In this document: positions 60,015 through 64,000 of the stretch, piece after piece
Layout of the letters: every line of letters begins with the position of its first letter
Position numbering within the stretch: the first letter of the stretch is position 1
Source of the DNA: JBEEFP01 sp041166085
Lineage (GTDB): Bacteria > Actinomycetota > Acidimicrobiia > Acidimicrobiales > JAFATL01
Direction of reading: 5' to 3'
DNA: 64,000 nucleotides
Assembly: GCA_041166085.1 (NCBI GenBank)
Contig: JBEEFP010000045.1
Span: 1-64,000 of the forward strand
The notes under the pieces: model-generated
What the model saw: only the letters and a program-made list of their open reading frames with translations
Told to the model about the DNA's origin: nothing
Database searches by the model: none
Made by a program: the position numbers and the translations under genes

Positions 60015-60688
60015 TGCACGTCTTCGTCGGCGATCTCGACGAGCTGACCCTCGACCCCGACGACGACCATCACCTCCGTCGTGTGCTGCGCGTGCGCGCG
60101 GGGGAGAGCGTCACCGCGTCCGACGGGCGGGGCGGCTGGTGCGCGTGCGTGTGGACGGGCGACGGGCTGGAGGCCTCGGGCACCGCAGGACGGGAGCCGC
60201 CACCCACCCCGGCCATCACCGTGGGCTTCGCGCTCACCAAGGGCGACCGGCCGGAGTGGGTCACGCAGAAGCTCACGGAAGCGGGCGTCGACGTCATCGT
60301 GCCGTTCACGGCCGAGCGGTCGGTGGTGCGGTGGGACGAGGCCAAGGCGGATCGGCAGCACGAGCGTCTGGGGCGCGTGGCTCGCGAGGCGGCCATGCAG
60401 AGCCGCCGCGTGTGGTTGCCCGACGTGCGGCCCGTCGTCGCCTTCGCCGCGCTGGCCGCCTCCCTGCGCGGCCAGGCCGCCCTCGCCCACCCCGGCGGTG
60501 GCCCGCCGAGTCTCGTGCACCCCGCGCTGCTGGTCGGCCCCGAGGGTGGCTTCGGCGACGCGGAGCTTGCGTCCGGTTTGCCGCTTATCGGCCTCGGACC
60601 GACCGTGCTGCGGGCCGAGACGGCGGCCCTCGCGGCCGGTCTGGCGCTGTCATGGCTGCGTGCTGGGACGCTCTCCGTGACGGACTAG
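60014..60688 (+). CDS. rsmE: 16S rRNA (uracil-1498-N3) methyltransferase RsmE
   Basis: 224 residues from GTG 60014. N-terminal PUA-like part (HHLRRVLRVRAGESV) and a SPOUT domain with the knot motif LVGPEGGF and LGPTVLRAETA at the SAM site. Methylates U1498 in 16S rRNA. Commonly follows dnaJ in actinobacteria. Confidence 0.95.
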   Translation: MHVFVGDLDELTLDPDDDHHLRRVLRVRAGESVTASDGRGGWCACVWTGDGLEASGTAGREPPPTPAITVGFALTKGDRPEWVTQKLTEAGVDVIVPFTAERSVVRWDEAKADRQHERLGRVAREAAMQSRRVWLPDVRPVVAFAALAASLRGQAALAHPGGGPPSLVHPALLVGPEGGFGDAELASGLPLIGLGPTVLRAETAALAAGLALSWLRAGTLSVTD

Positions 60689-60723
60689 ACCGATGGTACT
60701 AGCGAAGGACTACGCCGCGTGGT

Positions 60724-60729
60724 TAAAAT
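60724..60729 (+). promoter_or_regulatory. Possible -10 ahead of the BldD-like gene
   Basis: TAAAAT at 60724-60729, the most A/T-rich stretch of the local region, is 37 bases before ATG 60766. No good -35 is seen upstream. Confidence 0.35.
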
Positions 60730-60765
60730 GAGGCGGTCTGTGGGATTTCTCCACCTGAGGGGGAA

Positions 60766-61290
60766 ATGGTGGGTACTGAGCTCGAAACAACGCCGCCCGG
60801 CTACGAACTGCGCGTAGGCGAACGCCTGCGTGCCGTCCGCAAGCAGAAGCGGCTGTCACTCCAAGCGGTCGAAGCCGAGTCGGGCCACGAGTTCAAGGCG
60901 TCCGTTCTCGGAGCCTACGAACGCGGTGAGCGCACGATCTCGGTGCCGCGCCTGCAGAAGCTGGCCAAGTTCTACAACGTGCCCGTCGACCAGCTGCTTC
61001 CAAAGGACGGCGAGCCGGTCGGCACCACCATCGACCTCCGCGAGGAGATCGACGAGCCGACCGCCGAGAAGATCACCATCGACCTGCCCCGGCTCGAGAG
61101 CCTGATGGAGTCCGACCGCGACCTGCTCGTGCGCTACCTGGGCCTGATCCAGGTGCAGCGGGGCGACTTCAACGGGCGCGTCCTCACCATCCGGCAAGAG
61201 GACCTGCGGGCCCTGGCAACGCTCTTCGACACGACACCCGAGTCGATGCGCCGGCGGCTCGACCAGCTCGACCTCCGCATCCGCGTCTGA
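60766..61290 (+). CDS. bldD: BldD-like regulator with c-di-GMP-binding signature
   Basis: 174 residues from ATG 60766, with GAGGGGG upstream. The N-terminal XRE-type helix-turn-helix (VGERLRAVRKQKRLSLQAVEAESGHEFKASVLGAYERGERTISVPRLQKLAKFYNVPVDQLLP) matches BldD closely. The C-terminal domain contains R132-G-D134, eight residues, then R143-Q-E-D146, the RxD-X8-RxxD motif by which Streptomyces BldD binds tetrameric c-di-GMP. By analogy it may repress development- or surface-related genes when c-di-GMP is high. Confidence 0.85.
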   Translation: MVGTELETTPPGYELRVGERLRAVRKQKRLSLQAVEAESGHEFKASVLGAYERGERTISVPRLQKLAKFYNVPVDQLLPKDGEPVGTTIDLREEIDEPTAEKITIDLPRLESLMESDRDLLVRYLGLIQVQRGDFNGRVLTIRQEDLRALATLFDTTPESMRRRLDQLDLRIRV

Positions 61291-61307
61291 GTCCTAACGT
61301 CGAGGGC

Positions 61308-62375
61308 GTGCCGCCCTTCGGCGTCTACGTCCACGTGCCGTTCTGCGCGCGGCGGTGCGACTACTGCGCGTTCGCGACGTGGACCGACCGCGCCCATCTG
61401 ATGGAGGCGTACGCGGCGGCGTGTGTGCGCGAGATCGGGGAGGCGGAGCTGCCCGATGCGACGAGCGTGTTCTTCGGCGGGGGGACACCGTCGCTGCTGC
61501 CGGCCGAGGCGCTGGTGGCCATCCTCGACGCGGTGCCGCGCGTCGACGGGCCCGAGGTGACGGTCGAGTGCAATCCCGAGACGGTGACGGCCTCGTTGTT
61601 GCGTGCGTACGCGGCGGCGGGTGTGAACCGGCTGTCGTTCGGCGTGCAGTCGATGGTGCCCCACGTGTTGGCCGCGTTGGGGCGCGAGCACACGCCCGGG
61701 GCGGTGGTGCACGCCGTCGCCACGGCGCGGGACGCAGGCTTCACGTCGTTCAACCTCGACGTCATCGCGGGCGGGGCGGGCGAGTCGCGGGACGACTGGG
61801 AGCGCACCCTCACGGAGGTGCTCGCCCTCGAGCCGCCCCACGTGTCGGCGTATGCCTTGACCGTCGAGCCGGGCACCCCGCTGGCCGACGACCCGTCGCG
61901 TCATCCCGACGACGACGACCAGGCCGACAAGTACCTGTCGGCCGATCGCCTGCTCACGGGTGCGGGGCTGGCCAACTACGAGATCTCCAACTGGGCCCGT
62001 CCCGGACACGAGTGCCGCCACAACCTCCTCTACTGGCGCCAGGGCGACTACCGCGGCATCGGGTGCGCGGCCCACTCGCACGCTGACGGGCGCCGGTGGT
62101 GGAACGTGCGCACGCCCGAGCGCTACATCGCCGCCATCGCCGACGGACGCTCGCCGGTCGCAGGGGAGGAGGTGCTCGACGCCGAGCAGCGCCGGGCCGA
62201 GTCGCTGCAGCTGGCGGTGCGGACGCGCGACGGCGTTCCCCTCGCGGCAGTGCCGGACGGTCCCGACGGGTTGGGCGAGCTCGGCGGGCTCCTCGAGCGC
62301 ACCGCCGACGGTCGGGCCGTCCTCACCGTTGCGGGGCGACTGCTGGCCAACGAGGTGGCCGTGCGCCTGCAATAG
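61308..62375 (+). CDS. hemW: Radical SAM heme chaperone HemW
   Basis: 355 residues from GTG 61308. Radical SAM CxxxCxxC motif in FCARRCDYCAF (~12-22), GGGTPSLL, VECNPETV, SFGVQS and a C-terminal HemW domain (ANYEISNWARPGHECRHNLLYWRQGDYRGIG). HemW inserts heme into target proteins and is often misnamed coproporphyrinogen dehydrogenase. Confidence 0.9.
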   Translation: MPPFGVYVHVPFCARRCDYCAFATWTDRAHLMEAYAAACVREIGEAELPDATSVFFGGGTPSLLPAEALVAILDAVPRVDGPEVTVECNPETVTASLLRAYAAAGVNRLSFGVQSMVPHVLAALGREHTPGAVVHAVATARDAGFTSFNLDVIAGGAGESRDDWERTLTEVLALEPPHVSAYALTVEPGTPLADDPSRHPDDDDQADKYLSADRLLTGAGLANYEISNWARPGHECRHNLLYWRQGDYRGIGCAAHSHADGRRWWNVRTPERYIAAIADGRSPVAGEEVLDAEQRRAESLQLAVRTRDGVPLAAVPDGPDGLGELGGLLERTADGRAVLTVAGRLLANEVAVRLQ

Positions 62376-62404
62376 CGGGGGCCGGATCCGGGTAGAGACC
62401 CGGC

Positions 62405-63286
62405 ATGCCCAGAGCGATCTGGACCGGATCCATCAGCTTCGGCCTCGTCAACGTGCCCGTGAAGGTGTATTCGGCCGTGAAGCCGCAGGACGTCCACTTC
62501 CACCAGATGGAGGAGGGCACCGGCGCGCGCGTTCGCAACAAGCGGGTGTCCGAGAAGACGGGCAAGGAAGTGGCCTACGACGACATCGTCAAGGGCTATG
62601 AGTTCGGCAAGGGCAAGTACGTCACCGTCACCCAGGACGAGCTCGAGGAGTTCAAGCCCGAGGCCACCAAGACCATCGACATTGAGGACTTCGTCGAGCT
62701 CACCGACATCGATCCGATCTTCTACGACAAGACCTACTACCTGGCGCCCGCCACCAAGGACGGCGGCGCGGTGAAGGCCTACGCCCTGCTGCTGCAGGCC
62801 ATGCGCAAGCAGGGACGGGTCGGCGTGGGCCGCGTCGTGCTGCGCACCAAGCAGTACCTGGCCGCCATCCGGCCGCTCGAGAAGGACAACGTCCTCGCCA
62901 TGTCGACCATGCTCTTCGAGGACGAGATCGTACGGGCGTCGGACGTGCCGAACGTCCCCGATCGCATGCCCTCGGTGTCCGACAAGGAGCTGCAGATGGC
63001 GACGCGGCTCGTCCAGTCGCTCACCACCGACTGGAAGCCGTCGAAGTACAAGGACACCTACCGCAAGGAGCTGCTCGACCTCATCGAGGCCAAGGCCAAG
63101 GGCAAGGAGATCGTCGTCGAAGCGCCGACCACCCAGGCCGAGAAGGTCGTCGACCTCATGGCCGCTCTCGAGGCGAGCCTGGCCGCGGCCAAGAAGGGCA
63201 CCAAGGCACCGGCACCTGCGAAGAAGGCGACCAAGGCCAAGAAGGCCACCAAGAAGCGCACGGCGAGGAAGCGCACCGCGGCCTGA
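62405..63286 (+). CDS. ku: Non-homologous end-joining protein Ku
   Basis: 293 residues from ATG 62405. Ku core: RAIWTGSISFGLVNVPVKVYSA, then DDIVKGYEFGKGKYVTVTQDEL, YYLAPATKDGGAVKAYALL, and the dimerisation region. The last ~30 residues are a Lys/Ala-rich DNA-binding tail. It binds double-strand ends and recruits LigD, which is not in the window. Confidence 0.96.
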   Translation: MPRAIWTGSISFGLVNVPVKVYSAVKPQDVHFHQMEEGTGARVRNKRVSEKTGKEVAYDDIVKGYEFGKGKYVTVTQDELEEFKPEATKTIDIEDFVELTDIDPIFYDKTYYLAPATKDGGAVKAYALLLQAMRKQGRVGVGRVVLRTKQYLAAIRPLEKDNVLAMSTMLFEDEIVRASDVPNVPDRMPSVSDKELQMATRLVQSLTTDWKPSKYKDTYRKELLDLIEAKAKGKEIVVEAPTTQAEKVVDLMAALEASLAAAKKGTKAPAPAKKATKAKKATKKRTARKRTAA

Positions 63287-63288
63287 CC

Positions 63289-63765
63289 ATGAGCATCTCC
63301 AGACCCACCGACGGCATGGGCGTCTTCTGCGTGCGCTGCAACGCCGAGATGGACCCCGACGCCGGCTTCTGCCCCAACTGCGGCGAGCCCCGCCTCCTCA
63401 ACGAGACGGTGATCCTCCCGGGCGAGCCCACGCGCGTCGTCGAAGAGGAGATCATCGACGAGCCCGCGCCCGTGCTCGTCGAAGACCGCCCGACCATCCC
63501 GCCGTGGGCGGCCGCCGTCATCGGCGTGCTCGCGACCCTGCTCATCGTCCTGCTCGTCGTGCTGCTCGCCAGCCGCAACGACGACAGCACCACGACGACG
63601 ACCACCACCACCGTCCCGACCGTCCCCACCACGCCGGCGACGGCGCCCCCTCCGGCCGTCATCACGGTGCCGGTGCCCGTCGTCGTCACCCCGCCGCCGA
63701 CCGCGCCGCCCGCCACGTCGCCACCGGCCACGTCCCGACCGGCGACGACGACGTCCGTGCCCTGA
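63289..63765 (+). CDS. Zinc-ribbon single-span membrane protein with Thr/Pro stalk
   Basis: 158 residues from ATG 63289. Zinc ribbon CVRCN/CPNCG at ~14-32, acidic linker, membrane helix (~80-100, VIGVLATLLIVLLVVLLAS) and an extracellular Thr/Pro-rich stalk. The inside-facing ribbon implies a cytosolic metal or nucleic-acid contact. Only two bases separate it from ku, so cotranscription is likely. Confidence 0.65.
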   Translation: MSISRPTDGMGVFCVRCNAEMDPDAGFCPNCGEPRLLNETVILPGEPTRVVEEEIIDEPAPVLVEDRPTIPPWAAAVIGVLATLLIVLLVVLLASRNDDSTTTTTTTTVPTVPTTPATAPPPAVITVPVPVVVTPPPTAPPATSPPATSRPATTTSVP

Positions 63766-63786
63766 TCAGCAGACACCGGCGCTGAG

Positions 63787-64000
63787 GTGTGCAACGACGC
63801 GGTGCTCGAGTTCGTGGGGCGCGTCCTCGGACCCACGCAGGTGGAGGGGCGGGCCGTCCTCGAGGTCGGCGCCCGCGACGTCAACGGCACGGCGCGGACG
63901 TTCGTCGAGCCGCTGAGACCGGCGAGCTACCTCGGTGTCGACATCATCCCGGGCCCGGGGGTCGACGAGGTCCTCAGCGTCGACCATCTTCTGACACGTT
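63787..64000 (+). CDS. SAM-dependent methyltransferase (partial)
   Basis: 71 codons from GTG 63787 to the window edge without a stop. VLEVGARDVNG is the class-I SAM-binding motif and YLGVDIIPGPGVDEV the second acidic strand. It resembles small-molecule or sugar methyltransferases. The rest lies outside the window. Confidence 0.65.
   Translation, partial: MCNDAVLEFVGRVLGPTQVEGRAVLEVGARDVNGTARTFVEPLRPASYLGVDIIPGPGVDEVLSVDHLLTR

Overview
The window is high-GC DNA (about 70% by eye over most of its length) from an actinobacterium. The clearest marker is a BldD-type regulator at 60766-61290. GAF-ANTAR and STAS signalling proteins, a 13E12-type HNH protein, an HrcA/CIRCE heat-shock control and several probably leaderless transcripts fit the same view. 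Acidimicrobiia is my best guess at class level, but the window has no rRNA or tRNA to confirm it.

Layout: (1) 1-6451 is visibly more A/T-rich and encodes surface proteins: three neighbouring secreted proteins share one ~120-residue C-terminal module, followed by a lipoprotein and an O-antigen-ligase-like protein. (2) 6473-10430 holds nucleotide-sugar enzymes for surface polysaccharide. (3) 10597-16814 is regulatory: HNH protein, TetR with its operator, response regulator, two STAS proteins, an EAL protein and a GAF-ANTAR protein. (4) 17270-20425 is a tightly coupled MoxR-DUF58-vWA operon. (5) 20527-29034 is a cyclic-di-GMP block: a GGDEF-EAL enzyme translationally overlapping a subtilase, then two c-di-GMP-I (GEMM) riboswitches, one ahead of a processive glycosyltransferase and one ahead of a CAP-domain protein. 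(6) 29146-42742 holds sigma factors, a MarR-MFS pair, a secreted hydrolase, an O-antigen ligase with TPRs, a second GGDEF-EAL protein, a PucR regulator and an anti-sigma factor. (7) 42888-57477 is a 14.6-kb run of seven secreted enzymes: two ceramidase-like proteins, an alpha/beta hydrolase, GH92, a PHP hydrolase, an unknown protein and GH36. (8) 57865-64000 is core: hrcA-dnaJ-rsmE-bldD-hemW-ku and the start of a methyltransferase.

Two themes tie the genes together. First, cyclic-di-GMP: two hybrid GGDEF-EAL proteins (both with an RxxD inhibitory site), one EAL protein, two riboswitches and a BldD homologue carrying the RxD-X8-RxxD ligand signature. The likely outputs are exopolysaccharide synthesis and a secreted CAP protein. 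Second, the secreted hydrolase locus: each half starts with a ceramidase-like gene, and both starts are preceded by the same dyad TTGTGACCGyTCACAA, which suggests one regulator for a dedicated scavenging system, possibly for glycosylated N-acyl lipids. The substrate is inferred only.

A further recurring feature is a set of long, near-perfect hairpins of unrelated sequence at gene ends (20444, 31882, 38025, 42411), probably terminators lacking a U-tract. I saw no CRISPR array, insertion sequence, tRNA or rRNA.
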